The translations under genes and the position numbers were made by a program. Under the pieces are notes generated by a model, which ran no database searches, was not told the origin of the DNA, and saw nothing but the letters and a program-made list of their open reading frames with translations. Positions 17,249 through 25,829 of a DNA stretch of 64,000 bases are shown piece after piece. The DNA is from Nocardia paucivorans NBRC 100373 (GTDB lineage Bacteria > Actinomycetota > Actinomycetes > Mycobacteriales > Mycobacteriaceae), in assembly GCF_000308675.1 (NCBI RefSeq), contig NZ_BAGE01000018.1:434001-498000 (forward strand), read 5' to 3'. Every line of letters starts with the position of its first letter. The first letter of the stretch is position 1.

Positions 17249-18055
17249 TCAGCACTGCTCGAGAATCCCGCGCAGCAGTCGGCCCAGGCGCGGTGCTGCC
17301 GCGTGCCCCTCGGCCAGGACCTCGGCATGGGACAGCGGTGCGCCGGTGACCCCGGCCGCCAGATTGGTGACCAGCGAGACGCCGAGCAATCGGGCACCCA
17401 GAGCGCGGGCGGCGATCGCCTCGAGCACGGTCGACATCCCCACCAGATCGGCGCCGAGGGTGGCCAGCATGCGGATCTCGGCGGGTGTCTCGTACTGCGG
17501 ACCGGTCAACCCGGCGTACACACCGTCGGTGAGGGCGGGATCGACCGCTCTGGCGAGCGCGCGCAGTTCGGGATCCCAGGCGTTCACCATGTCGACGAAA
17601 GTGGCTCCGGTCAGCGGCGTGCGGCCGGTGAGATTCAGGTGGTCGGCGATCAGCACCGGCTCCCCGACCCGCAGACCGGGCCGGATACCGCCCGCCGCAT
17701 TGGTGAGCACCACGATCTCGGCCCCCGCCGCCACCGCGGTCCGCACCGGATGGACGACCTCGGTGGGCTCATGTCCTTCGTAGAGATGCCGGCGGCCCAT
17801 GAGTACCAGAACGGGCGTCTGTTCGACCGGTACCGACAGCACCTTCCCCACATGGCCCTGCGCGGTGGGCGCGGCGAATCCGGGCAGCTCCGCCATGGGC
17901 AGCGACGCGGTCGGAGTGCCGATCTCGGTCACGACGCTCTGCCAACCCGAGCCGAGGATCACCGCCACCCGATGCCGTTTCACCGAGGTCCGTTCGGCGA
18001 TCGCCTGTGCGGCTTCTTCCGCGAGCGCGAGGTCTACAGCCTGTTCGGCAAGCAT
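17249..18055 (-). CDS. punA: Purine nucleoside phosphorylase
   Basis: A 268-residue trimeric-type phosphorylase splitting inosine and guanosine (and deoxy forms). Seen: phosphate-site [10 protein letters not shown] and GRRHLYEGH, the signature [21 protein letters not shown], Glu/Met purine pocket [26 protein letters not shown], and the Asn in SLVTNLAAG. Length equals mycobacterial PunA/DeoD. ATG 18055 ([17 protein letters not shown]) lacks a ribosome site; a TACAGT-like box just upstream may make it a short-leader transcript. It diverges from amiB and precedes pmmB by 16 bp. Confidence 0.95.
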   Translation of the reverse strand: MLAEQAVDLALAEEAAQAIAERTSVKRHRVAVILGSGWQSVVTEIGTPTASLPMAELPGFAAPTAQGHVGKVLSVPVEQTPVLVLMGRRHLYEGHEPTEVVHPVRTAVAAGAEIVVLTNAAGGIRPGLRVGEPVLIADHLNLTGRTPLTGATFVDMVNAWDPELRALARAVDPALTDGVYAGLTGPQYETPAEIRMLATLGADLVGMSTVLEAIAARALGARLLGVSLVTNLAAGVTGAPLSHAEVLAEGHAAAPRLGRLLRGILEQC

Positions 18056-18208
18056 GGCGACACTGTATCTTTCGCGCCGTCCTCGGTGACGCGGGGTCGT
18101 GACGCCGACGGGTTCCGTGTTCGGCGGCCGGTGCGGGTGCTCCGAGGCGTTCCCGACAGGGGATCGGGGGTGAACGGGTTCGGGTGGGGGTGGTGCCAGA
18201 CTGGGACC

Positions 18209-19435
18209 ATGGCGATTACCCGTGGCTCCGGTGAGGTGGGGGCTCGGTCGATGGACGATCGGGTCGCGAGCTCGGACGCTGCGATCGCCGGCGCGGGTGA
18301 CCGGCTGATCGCGCTCTCGCACGATATCCACCGCGAGCCCGAACTGGCCTTCGAGGAGACCCGCAGTGTGGCGAAGGTACTCACACCGCTGGCCGAACGC
18401 GGATTCGAGATCGAGCGGGGAGTCGCCGAGCTGCCCACGGCGTTCCGGGCGCGCTACGGCAGTGGGGCGCTGACGGTCGGGCTGTGCGCCGAATACGACG
18501 CGCTGCCCGATCTGGGGCATGCCTGCGGGCACAACATCATCGCCGCGGCGGCGGTGGGCGCGGCACTGGGACTGGCCGAGGTGGCCGACGAGCTCGACAT
18601 CACCGTGCTGGTGCTCGGCACTCCCGCGGAGGAGAGCGGCGGCGGCAAGGTGCTCATGCTCGAACGCGGGGTTTTCGACGATGTGGCGATGGCCATGATG
18701 GTGCATCCGGGGCCATACGACATCGTCGGCGCGCGGTCCTTGGCGCTGGCCGATCTGTCCGTGGTTTTCCACGGGCGGGAAGCGCACGCCAGCGCCGCTC
18801 CGGAAGAAGGCCGAAACGCCGGGGACGCGGTGACGATCGCGCAGGTCGCCATCGGCCTGCTGCGGCAGCATCTGCGGCCCGGCCAGCAACTTCACGGTAT
18901 AGTCGGCGACGGTGGCGTGGCCCCGAATATCGTGCCCGGACGTGCGGAACTGCTGTACTACCTACGCGCAGTCGACTCCGCATCCCTCGGCAATCTGATG
19001 CGACGTGCGTCGGCTTGCTTCGAGGCGGGCGCCCTCGCGGCCGGCTGCACCCACGAAATACGGACGCTCGCTCCGACCTACACCGAGCTCACGCCCGACC
19101 CGGCACTACTGGCTGCCTATCGAGAGCAGATCATCGGATTGGGCCGGACGCCGATCGCGCCCGAGCTCGAGGCGCAGCGGCCGTTCGGCAGCACGGACAT
19201 GGGCAATGTGACCAATGTCCTGCCGGGGATTCACCCCGTCATCGGCATCGAGGCCGGCGGCGCGGTGACGCATCAGCCGGGATTCGCGGTGGCGAGCGTG
19301 AACGCCTCGGCCGATCGCGCCGTGTTGGACGGGGCCATGGCACTCGCGCGTACCGCGATCGTGGTCACGAGCGATGAAGCACACAGGGAGAGATTGTTGC
19401 AGGGGGTTATTCGACGACAGGAGGACATTCGGTGA
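18209..19435 (+). CDS. amiB1: M20-family amidohydrolase AmiB
   Basis: A 408-residue metallopeptidase-fold protein of the M20 aminoacylase/N-acyl amino acid amidohydrolase group, in the place of mycobacterial amiB1. Seen: [16 protein letters not shown], metal-site [20 protein letters not shown] with acid base and ligand Glu, dimerisation [20 protein letters not shown], and the last His in [12 protein letters not shown]. True substrate is unknown. Start at ATG 18209 or ATG 18251 ([11 protein letters not shown]); the second is closer to the mycobacterial length. It overlaps amiA by 4 bases (GTGA), an operon of two related amidohydrolases. Confidence 0.92.
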   Translation: MAITRGSGEVGARSMDDRVASSDAAIAGAGDRLIALSHDIHREPELAFEETRSVAKVLTPLAERGFEIERGVAELPTAFRARYGSGALTVGLCAEYDALPDLGHACGHNIIAAAAVGAALGLAEVADELDITVLVLGTPAEESGGGKVLMLERGVFDDVAMAMMVHPGPYDIVGARSLALADLSVVFHGREAHASAAPEEGRNAGDAVTIAQVAIGLLRQHLRPGQQLHGIVGDGGVAPNIVPGRAELLYYLRAVDSASLGNLMRRASACFEAGALAAGCTHEIRTLAPTYTELTPDPALLAAYREQIIGLGRTPIAPELEAQRPFGSTDMGNVTNVLPGIHPVIGIEAGGAVTHQPGFAVASVNASADRAVLDGAMALARTAIVVTSDEAHRERLLQGVIRRQEDIR

Positions 19436-20619
19436 GCACAAGCGGCCGTTCGGTGCGCAGCGGGCAGGACGCGGTAGAGGCGTGGCTGGCCGAGCACACG
19501 GTCGATCTCGTCCAATGGCGCAGGCATATCCACGCCAATCCGGAACTGTCCCGTGCCGAGTTCGCCACCACCGAGTTCGTCGGAGCCTGGCTGACCAAGG
19601 CCGGACTCACCCCCCGGGTTCTTCCCGGCGGCACCGGATTGATCTGCGACATCGGCCCCGACGCGGGCCCACGCATCGCGCTACGCGCCGATATGGACGC
19701 CCTGCCGCTCCAGGAGTTCACCGGTCACGATTTCGCCTCCACCGTCCCAGGGGTCTCGCACGCCTGCGGTCATGACGCGCACACCACCATCCTGCTCGGC
19801 ACCGCGTTGGCCCTGGCCGACCTGGAGCTGCCGGTGGGAGTGCGCCTGATCTTCCAACACGCCGAGGAGGTCATGCCCGGTGGCGCGCTGGACGTGGTCG
19901 ACACCGGCGCCCTGTCGGGGGTCGAGCGCATCTTCGCTCTGCACTGCGATCCGCGGCTGGAAGTGGGCCGGGTGGGTATCCGGGTCGGCGCCATCACCTC
20001 CGCCGCCGATACCGTGGAACTGGTCCTGGACTCGCCCGGCGGTCATACCTCACGCCCCCACCTGACCAGCGACCTGGTCTATGCCATCGGCACCGTCATC
20101 ACCGGTCTGCCCGGGCTGCTCAGTCGCCGGATCGACCCGCGCACCAGCACGGTCATGGTGTGGGGTGCGGTGAGCGCCGGCAAGGCACCCAATGCGATCC
20201 CGCAGACCGGTATGCTCACCGGCACCGTCCGCACCGGTGACCACGCCACCTGGTCGCTGCTGGAACCGATGGTGCACGAGATCGTCGACGGTCTGCTGGC
20301 CCCCACCGGGGTCCGTTACCAGCTCAACTACCGCCGCGGTGTGCCGCCGGTGGTCAACGACGAACATTCGGTGCGCATGTTCGAACGCGCCATCACCGAT
20401 CTGGGGCCCAATGCGCTCGCCGACACTCCGCAGTCCGGGGGTGGTGAGGATTTCTCCTGGTATCTGGAGGAGGTCCCCGGCGCCATGGCCCGCCTGGGGG
20501 TGTGGTCCGGTCAGGGTGAGCAGCTCGATCTGCATCAACCCACGTTCGACCTGGACGAACGTGCTCTCGCCGTCGGGGTGCGCATCTTCACCAATATCGT
20601 GCTGAATTACGGCGTTTGA
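19432..20619 (+). CDS. amiA1: M20-family amidohydrolase AmiA
   Basis: A 395-residue paralogue-type M20D amidohydrolase, in the place of mycobacterial amiA1. Metal and catalytic motifs are complete: RRHIHANPELSRAEF, RADMDALPLQEFTGH, HACGHDAHT, FQHAEEVMPGGA, SPGGHTSRPH and SGGGEDFSWYLE. Such enzymes remove acyl groups from amino acids; IAA- or hippurate-type substrates are possible. GTG 19432 overlaps the amiB stop and follows a perfect GGAGG. A strong hairpin follows directly after the stop. Confidence 0.94.
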   Translation: MSTSGRSVRSGQDAVEAWLAEHTVDLVQWRRHIHANPELSRAEFATTEFVGAWLTKAGLTPRVLPGGTGLICDIGPDAGPRIALRADMDALPLQEFTGHDFASTVPGVSHACGHDAHTTILLGTALALADLELPVGVRLIFQHAEEVMPGGALDVVDTGALSGVERIFALHCDPRLEVGRVGIRVGAITSAADTVELVLDSPGGHTSRPHLTSDLVYAIGTVITGLPGLLSRRIDPRTSTVMVWGAVSAGKAPNAIPQTGMLTGTVRTGDHATWSLLEPMVHEIVDGLLAPTGVRYQLNYRRGVPPVVNDEHSVRMFERAITDLGPNALADTPQSGGGEDFSWYLEEVPGAMARLGVWSGQGEQLDLHQPTFDLDERALAVGVRIFTNIVLNYGV

Positions 20620-20620
20620 C

Positions 20621-20644
20621 GGTCGCGACCGCGCGGTCGCGACC
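20621..20644. terminator. Terminator after amiA
   Basis: The self-complementary 10-mer GGTCGCGACC occurs at 20621 and 20635 around a GCGC loop, forming a GC-rich hairpin 2 bases after the amiA stop. The cyclotransferase gene ends convergently at 20709, so it may act both ways. Confidence 0.75.
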
Positions 20645-20708
20645 CGCCTGTGGGGCGCGGGAAATTCGATACCCGGGACGGGAAGGCTCCGGTGATCTCG
20701 GGCGGATA

Positions 20709-21188
20709 TCAGGTGAAGGTGTTGCCGGGGCCGACATTGCGGCTGTTGCGGGTGCGAAGGGCGTGCACATAGTCCGCGGGTGCGCCGGCCTTCTCCGCCG
20801 CGTCCGCCATCACACCCAGGTAGCGCGCCGACGGGAGGCCGCCCTCGTAGGCGTCGAGCACGTACAGCCACGCCAGGATCGGTTCGGTTCCGGTGCCGGG
20901 GTTCGGGGTCACCCGCAGCCGGATCTTGCGGTGGATACCGAAATCCGAGCCCTCCCAGCGGTCCAGTCGCTGTTCGTCCTCCGGGGAGACGTCGTAGAGC
21001 ACGACGAAGACACGTGAGCCGGGTTCCTCCACCACCGTGGCCAGCGGTCCCTCCCAGCCGATGTCGTCTCCGCTGAAGGTGAGTCGCCAGCCCTCCAACC
21101 AGCCTGTTCCGTACATGGGGGAGTGCGGACAGCGCTCGAGCATCTGGGTCGAGTCCATGTTGGACCCGTAAGCGGCGTAGATCGGCAC
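20709..21188 (-). CDS. Gamma-glutamylcyclotransferase-like (AIG2/GGCT) protein, Rv3304-like
   Basis: A 159-residue GGCT/AIG2-fold protein. The nucleotide-like loop YAAYGSNM near the N-terminus and the EGSDFGIHRK and LPSARYLGVMADAAE segments match mycobacterial Rv3304. GGCT enzymes release 5-oxoproline from gamma-glutamyl amines; the catalytic Glu of known enzymes is plausible in the RWEG segment but not proved. GTG 21188 (VPIYAAYGSNMDS) fits orthologues; 72 codons further upstream are open but would overlap the divergent lpdA promoter and have no match. No ribosome site, so a leaderless transcript is possible. Confidence 0.9.
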   Translation of the reverse strand: MPIYAAYGSNMDSTQMLERCPHSPMYGTGWLEGWRLTFSGDDIGWEGPLATVVEEPGSRVFVVLYDVSPEDEQRLDRWEGSDFGIHRKIRLRVTPNPGTGTEPILAWLYVLDAYEGGLPSARYLGVMADAAEKAGAPADYVHALRTRNSRNVGPGNTFT

Positions 21189-21384
21189 GGTAGAAAAGGG
21201 TAGCCGGTGCCTCACCGAGTGTGTCCGGCGCCGCGTCGGATGGGCGTGGTCGGATATCGCTTCGACGCCGGCCGGGGCGATGCCCGAGTGGTGGCGACCC
21301 GCGCGCGCACAGTCGTTTTCCTGGACCGATAACGTTGACGGGTACCGGAGATCCCGGTCCGAACTGCTTCGAGCGGAGGGGTGC

Positions 21385-22788
21385 ATGACTCGTATTGCGA
21401 TCATCGGTGGTGGACCGGCCGGTTACGAGGCAGCGCTGGTGGCGGCGCAACACGGGGCCGAGGTCGCGCTGATCGACTCGGACGGTATCGGTGGGGCCTG
21501 CGTGCTCTGGGACTGTGTGCCGTCGAAGACCTTCATCGCCTCCACCGGTGTGCGCACCGATCTGCGCCGTGCCCGCAATCTCGGAATCACGCTTGATCCG
21601 AGTCAGGCCGGAATCCGGCTGCCCGAGGTGCACGAACGGGTGAAGGCATTGGCGTTGGCCCAGTCGTCGGACATCCGCTCCAAGCTGAAGACCGCGGGAG
21701 TGCGGCTGTTGGCGGGACGGGGGTATCTGCTGGACGGCGGCACCGGACGGGTGACGCACCGGGTGCAGGCCCGACTCGCCGACGGGACAGAGGAAACCCT
21801 CGAGGCCGAGGTGGTGCTGATCGCGACCGGTGCCAGCCCGCGGGTGCTGCCCGGTGCCGTGCCCGACGGGGAACGCATCCTGAACTGGCGTCAGCTCTAC
21901 GATCTGACGGAACTGCCGCAGACCCTGGTGGTGGTGGGTTCCGGTGTGACCGGCGCCGAGTTCGTCTCCGCCTACACCGAGATGGGTGTGCAGGTGAAGC
22001 TGGTGTCCAGCCGGGACCGGGTGCTGCCGGGTGAGGACGCCGACGCCGCCCTGGTGCTCGAGGACGCCTTCGCCGAACGCGGGGTCGAGCTCGTCCGGAA
22101 CGCGCGGGCCGATTCGGTGCGGCGGACCGACACCGGTGTCGAGGTGGTGCTCGCCGACGGCCGTACGGTGACCGGTACCCATGCCCTGATGACCGTCGGA
22201 TCCACCCCCAACACCACCGATCTGGGTCTGGAGAATGTCGGTATCGAGTTGGACCGGGGCGGCTACCTGCGGGTGGACCGGGTGTCGCGCACCCAGGTGC
22301 CCGGTATCTACGCGGCGGGCGACTGCACCGGACTGTTGCCGTTGGCGTCGGTGGCGGCCATGCAGGGGCGGATCGCGATGTATCACGCCCTCGGCGAGGG
22401 GGTGAGTCCGATCAGGCTCAAAACCGTCGCGTCGGCGGTGTTCACTCGTCCGGAGATCGCCACGGTCGGGGTGAGTCAAACGGCCATCGATAACGGTGAG
22501 GTGCCCGCCCGCACGGTGATGTTGCCGCTGAACACCAACCCTCGGGCCAAGATGGCCGGTCTGCGGCGCGGGTTCGTCAAGATCTTCTGCCGGCCCGCCA
22601 CCGGTGTGGTGATCGGCGGTGTGGTGGTGGCGCCCATCGCCTCCGAACTGATCCTGCCGATCGCGCTGGCGGTGCAGAACAATCTGACGGTCACCGATCT
22701 GGCGCAGACCTTCTCGGTGTACCCGTCGTTGACCGGCTCGGTGACCGAGGCCGCGCGGCAGCTCATGCGACACGACGATCTGGGGTGA
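21385..22788 (+). CDS. lpdA: LpdA-type flavoprotein disulfide reductase / quinone reductase
   Basis: A 467-residue two-dinucleotide-domain flavoprotein. Seen: FAD motif IIGGGPAGYEAA (7-18), a Cys pair C39-C44 in GGACVLWDCVPSKT, NAD(P) motif VVGSGVTGAEF, and FAD motif IYAAGDCTG. In lipoamide dehydrogenases the C-terminal HPTxxE gives the His base; here it reads YPSLTGSVTE, Tyr for His. Mycobacterial LpdA (Rv3303c), also lacking a complete active site, works as an NAD(P)H quinone reductase, so that role is likely here. ATG 21385 follows GGAGGG. In M. tuberculosis it is followed by glpD2; here about 6 kb of other genes intervene. Confidence 0.92.
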   Translation: MTRIAIIGGGPAGYEAALVAAQHGAEVALIDSDGIGGACVLWDCVPSKTFIASTGVRTDLRRARNLGITLDPSQAGIRLPEVHERVKALALAQSSDIRSKLKTAGVRLLAGRGYLLDGGTGRVTHRVQARLADGTEETLEAEVVLIATGASPRVLPGAVPDGERILNWRQLYDLTELPQTLVVVGSGVTGAEFVSAYTEMGVQVKLVSSRDRVLPGEDADAALVLEDAFAERGVELVRNARADSVRRTDTGVEVVLADGRTVTGTHALMTVGSTPNTTDLGLENVGIELDRGGYLRVDRVSRTQVPGIYAAGDCTGLLPLASVAAMQGRIAMYHALGEGVSPIRLKTVASAVFTRPEIATVGVSQTAIDNGEVPARTVMLPLNTNPRAKMAGLRRGFVKIFCRPATGVVIGGVVVAPIASELILPIALAVQNNLTVTDLAQTFSVYPSLTGSVTEAARQLMRHDDLG

Positions 22789-23103
22789 GCATCGAGATAT
22801 ACGCGCAGGTGACCGCATGGGCCCCGGAATCGGCTGTGCCCGGCGCGTTCCGGTGACCTTTCCGCTCGGCAGGTCTTCCTTCCACTGGGATGTATTCGCC
22901 GCGTTGCCGTATCGGCCGGGGTGTGGTTCACTTCCGGGGCAGAGATGCGATCGGCGGGCGGTCGCGTGGTTTGTTGTCGGGGGCTCGTCCTATCGGGCGC
23001 GAACGGCGAACGGCCCCGGGTCGTTCCGTTGTCGCGTATCTCGTCAGTTGTGATGACTGGGTGCGGGTCGTCAGGGCCGCATTCGAGAGGAATTGGGCGA
23101 GAA
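22789..23103. other. Intergenic, no gene seen
   Basis: This 315-bp stretch between lpdA and the Pro-rich exported protein holds no supported gene. It should carry the promoter of the downstream gene; no clear boxes were recognised. Confidence 0.5.
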
Positions 23104-24123
23104 GTGAGACATCATAAGCCGAACCGGGCGCAGCGTACCGCGGTGAGTACCTCGCTGCCGTTGGCCACGGCGGCCGCTGTGGCCACGCTCTTCGCGTCGC
23201 CCGCGGGGGCAGCTCCGAACGATCAGCCGACGACCCCGGCCCCCGTGCAGCCGGGCACCACCGATCCCGAAGCCGGTCCGCAGACCACGCAGCCGAGCCC
23301 GAGCCCGAGTCAGCCGGGCATACAGGACCCGCAGGACAAACAGGGCAGCACGCCGACCCCGAGCCAGCCGGGTGTGGTAACCCCGGAACAGGACTCCGCC
23401 CCCGGGGACCAAAAGCCCACCCGGCCCGTTCAGCCGGGTGTCACCCCGCCGCGCGTGGCGCCGCTGCCGGTCCCGGGCCGTCCCGATAGCGCCGATCCGG
23501 CGTTGACCCCGCGCGAGCAGGGAGCGCCCGCCCCCGAGGGATCGGCTCCGCGGGCCCAGCAGCCGGGCGCCGAGGACGCCGAGGCTCCCGACTCCGAAAC
23601 CCCTGACTCGGAGCTGGAGACCCTGGTCCAGCCGCCGGCCTGGCAGGCCCCTCGCTTCGAATCGGCTCCGGCCGCGCCGGTGGTCGAGATGGAGGGACCG
23701 CACGCCGAGTTCGGCGCCAGCATCGATGGCGGCAGCCTGCTGCCCGGGCATGTCGCCAACACCCATCACTTCACCAACGAGTCGGGTTATGTCGGCACCG
23801 TCGGTTACCGGACGCCGGAGGGTCCCGGTGAGGCCGGTGTGTCGGTGGAGTTCGTCGATGTGAATACCGTCAAGGTGGATGCCTTCGTGGGTGGGCCGGG
23901 GCTGACGGACCAGACGGTCGGCACCGTGATCGACACCACGCAGCTGAACGCCGCCCGGGCGGCCGTGGAGCAGTGGATCGCCGCCCAGCCGGGTGGTCAG
24001 GCCGCGCTCGACGCCGCGGCGCAGATCAAGCCGCCGCCGCTGTTCCCTGCGGGTGATTTCGGCCCGGAGACGATCGATATCGCTGGCGCCACCACCCAGT
24101 GGGGTGGTTCACTCCAGTACTGA
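23104..24123 (+). CDS. Exported Pro-rich protein with QPG motifs and C-terminal globular domain
   Basis: A 339-residue protein. It has a basic N-terminus (VRHHKPNRAQRTA), a hydrophobic stretch and a likely signal peptidase site after SPAGA. Residues about 40-200 are Pro/Gln/Glu-rich and carry QPG five times (QPGTTDP, QPGIQDP, QPGVVTP, QPGVTPP, QPGAED). The last 110 residues form a folded domain (HHFTNESGYVGTVGYRTPEGPGEAGVSV split over strands, then a helix ARAAVEQWIAAQPGG). No family is recognised; wall-associated function is likely. GTG 23104 follows GAGAGG at a somewhat long distance. Gene and its two downstream neighbours are not in the mycobacterial order. Confidence 0.8.
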   Translation: MRHHKPNRAQRTAVSTSLPLATAAAVATLFASPAGAAPNDQPTTPAPVQPGTTDPEAGPQTTQPSPSPSQPGIQDPQDKQGSTPTPSQPGVVTPEQDSAPGDQKPTRPVQPGVTPPRVAPLPVPGRPDSADPALTPREQGAPAPEGSAPRAQQPGAEDAEAPDSETPDSELETLVQPPAWQAPRFESAPAAPVVEMEGPHAEFGASIDGGSLLPGHVANTHHFTNESGYVGTVGYRTPEGPGEAGVSVEFVDVNTVKVDAFVGGPGLTDQTVGTVIDTTQLNAARAAVEQWIAAQPGGQAALDAAAQIKPPPLFPAGDFGPETIDIAGATTQWGGSLQY

Positions 24124-24197
24124 CACGGGCAGATCGGACGGGTGGGGCGGTCGCTGCGTGCGGCCGCCCCACCCGCATGTCCTGGAAAGGAGGGGCT

Positions 24198-25211
24198 GTG
24201 ACGGGCGAGGGTGAAGGCAGCAACCGGGGATCGGACAAGGCCGATTTCGGACCGCCGACCGGAGAATTCGGTCCGCCGGTGTCCGATTTCGGGCCGCCGA
24301 CCGGTGAGCTGTCCGTCCCGGCGTGGCAGCCCGACTCGGGGTCCGCACACTCCGAGCTCACCTGGCGGCCGGCCACGGAGCCCGCCCCGCCCGCACCCGC
24401 ACCGCCCTTCCGCGCCTCGGACGCCTTCGGTCCGGAGTTGTCGGCCCCGGTACCCCGGCCCGCCACGGAGTCGGCCCCACCGGCGTTTCCCTCCGCGCCC
24501 CGGGAACCGGATGCGGATGCCACCGTTCGCCATCCCATCGAGCGGGATACCCGGTGGAGCCCGGCGTCGGCACCGTCGACCGATCGAACCGGGCTGCCCG
24601 AGGAACGGTCGTCGTCCCTGCTGTCCTGGGACAACGACCCGATAGCGCAGCAGCTCACACCGCAATCGGTGGCGAGTGCATTGTCCCCGACCAAACGTCG
24701 TGGTCCGGCCATCGGTAAGCGGATGATCTTTCTCGCCACCGCGGTCGTGGTCGTGATCGCCGTGGCCGTCGGCGTCGGGGTGCTGGTGCTGACCCGGGGA
24801 GGAAACGAGGAGGGCGCCGCCGCGCCGCCTGCCACCACCCTGGACTGCCCGGCCACCCGGGACGGGAAGGTGGTCACCGGTAACGGCCCGGGCGATACTT
24901 CCAGCGGGGCAGGCGCGATTCTCGGTTTCCAGCATGCGTACTACGCCGAGCGTGATGCGGCCTTGGCGCATACGTTCGCGGCGCCGGGAGCGAATCTGTT
25001 GGCGCCCACCGAGTTGCAGAAGGTCATCGACGAGCAGATCCCGAAGGGCACGACCTACTGTCTGCGTATCGTGGAAACGGCTCCGGAACACTTCAATGTG
25101 GAAATCACCGAGCTGCGTCCCGACGACACCCGGCTGGTGTATTGGCAGGGTGTCACGACCGTGAACTTGGGCGGGCGGACCCTCATCCAGTTGATCGACC
25201 CATACGAGTGA
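24198..25211 (+). CDS. Single-pass membrane protein with FGPP repeats, extracytoplasmic domain unknown
   Basis: A 337-residue protein. The N-terminal 170 residues are disordered and Pro-rich, opening with three FGPP repeats (DFGPPTGEFGPPVSDFGPP). A membrane helix follows at about 174-197 (MIFLATAVVVVIAVAVGVGVLVL). The outer domain of about 135 residues has a Cys pair (LDCPATRDG and TTYCLRIVET) and ends YWQGVTTVNLGGRTLIQLIDPYE. The domain is like those seen in nocardial proteins of unknown function. GTG 24198 has an excellent AAAGGAGGGG. It lies 74 bp after the QPG protein and is probably cotranscribed; a hairpin follows. Confidence 0.82.
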   Translation: MTGEGEGSNRGSDKADFGPPTGEFGPPVSDFGPPTGELSVPAWQPDSGSAHSELTWRPATEPAPPAPAPPFRASDAFGPELSAPVPRPATESAPPAFPSAPREPDADATVRHPIERDTRWSPASAPSTDRTGLPEERSSSLLSWDNDPIAQQLTPQSVASALSPTKRRGPAIGKRMIFLATAVVVVIAVAVGVGVLVLTRGGNEEGAAAPPATTLDCPATRDGKVVTGNGPGDTSSGAGAILGFQHAYYAERDAALAHTFAAPGANLLAPTELQKVIDEQIPKGTTYCLRIVETAPEHFNVEITELRPDDTRLVYWQGVTTVNLGGRTLIQLIDPYE

Positions 25212-25221
25212 CAGCGTGTGC

Positions 25222-25258
25222 CGCGTGAAAAAAGTTCTGCCGCAACTTTTTTCGCGCG
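25222..25258. terminator. Hairpin with AT-rich core after the FGPP gene
   Basis: CGCGTGAAAAAAGTT (25222-25236) pairs with AACTTTTTTCGCGCG (25244-25258) over a 7-base loop, one wobble pair. It starts 10 bases after the stop. The A6/T6 core is unusual for this GC-rich genome. A terminator is likely, but as it is also about 80 bp before the next gene an operator role is possible. Confidence 0.7.
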
Positions 25259-25339
25259 ATCCGAAAAGTATTCCCCCTTGTCTGTACGACCGTTCGTCCG
25301 GTAGCGTTCGGGTTCTACATCAATGGGAGGGAGTTACCT

Positions 25340-25510
25340 GTGATCACGAAATTCGTTGCCGGTGCCGTGCTGGCGGTCGGCCTGGTGTCGATGGCGCCGG
25401 GTATTGCCGCGGCCGGTCCTTGTCAGCCGGGGGTGTCGAAGAACTGCACCGATACGCCTCCGCCGCCGAAGTGCCAGCCGGGTGTCTCGAAGACCTGCCC
25501 GCACCGGTAG
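25340..25510 (+). CDS. Small exported cysteine protein with two CQPGVSK-C repeats
   Basis: A 56-residue protein too short for most gene finders. GTG 25340 follows GGGAGGGAG. Residues 1-26 (VITKFVAGAVLAVGLVSMAP then GIAAA) are a clean signal peptide; the mature part of about 30 residues contains CQPGVSKNC and CQPGVSKTC separated by TDTPPPPK. The four cysteines could form two disulfides. The QPGV motif also occurs in the exported protein at 23104-24123, suggesting a common origin or partner. No known family is recognised. Two hairpins follow the stop. Confidence 0.75.
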   Translation: MITKFVAGAVLAVGLVSMAPGIAAAGPCQPGVSKNCTDTPPPPKCQPGVSKTCPHR

Positions 25511-25524
25511 AACCGAATCCCCGG

Positions 25525-25594
25525 CCGAACCAACAGTGGTTCGGTTGAGCGGCACCGCACTCGACCCCATCCCGATTTCGGGATGGGGTCGAGT
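25525..25594 (+). terminator. Two consecutive hairpins after the small exported protein
   Basis: CCGAACCA/TGGTTCGG (25525-25544, 4-base loop) is followed by a perfect 17-bp inverted repeat from ACTCGACCCCATCCCGA at 25559 to 25594 with a minimal loop. Together they should end transcription strongly. Confidence 0.85.
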
Positions 25595-25635
25595 CGTATG
25601 GGAGTACCGGCTGCCGAAGCATGACCGACGCGATA

Positions 25636-25695
25636 TCGGTGGCTTATACGTTGGTGGCTTATATGTTGGTGGCTGATATGTTGGCAGCTGATATT
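25636..25695. repeat. Four tandem 15-bp units, intergenic
   Basis: TCGGTGGCTTATACG, TTGGTGGCTTATATG, TTGGTGGCTGATATG and TTGGCAGCTGATATT follow each other at exact 15-bp spacing. They diverge stepwise from left to right. The unit is AT-richer than its surroundings. On the minus strand it reads as a PPTYK-type peptide repeat, but no gene there is supported. Confidence 0.9.
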
Positions 25696-25829
25696 GGTGG
25701 GACCAATTGTAGTTCGGCATGACGCGGATCAGGCAAATTATGTCCTGCATCTCATATTATGGGATTATATTTCAGAGTATGGTCACTCTGTGAGATAGTG
25801 GGACAACGCCCGCTATCCTCGGAGGTTCC
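25696..25829 (+). promoter_or_regulatory. AT-rich control region before the aminotransferase gene
   Basis: This stretch is the most AT-rich of the window (CATATTATGGGATTATATTT near 25750) and includes CACTCTGTGAGATAGTGG. It ends in GGAGG before the ATG at 25830. AT-rich, loosely palindromic upstream DNA is typical of Lrp/AsnC targets, but no operator can be fixed. Confidence 0.4.

Noticed and set aside
22789..23103. Upstream extension of the QPG protein
   Set aside because: The frame is open to 22921, but the signal peptide and relatives of this kind start at a basic stretch such as VRHHKPNRAQRT, so GTG 23104 is preferred.
25334..25750. Minus-strand protein with PPTYK repeats
   Set aside because: The repeat gives a periodic peptide, but the frame has no ribosome site, runs through two terminator hairpins and is antisense to the small exported gene.
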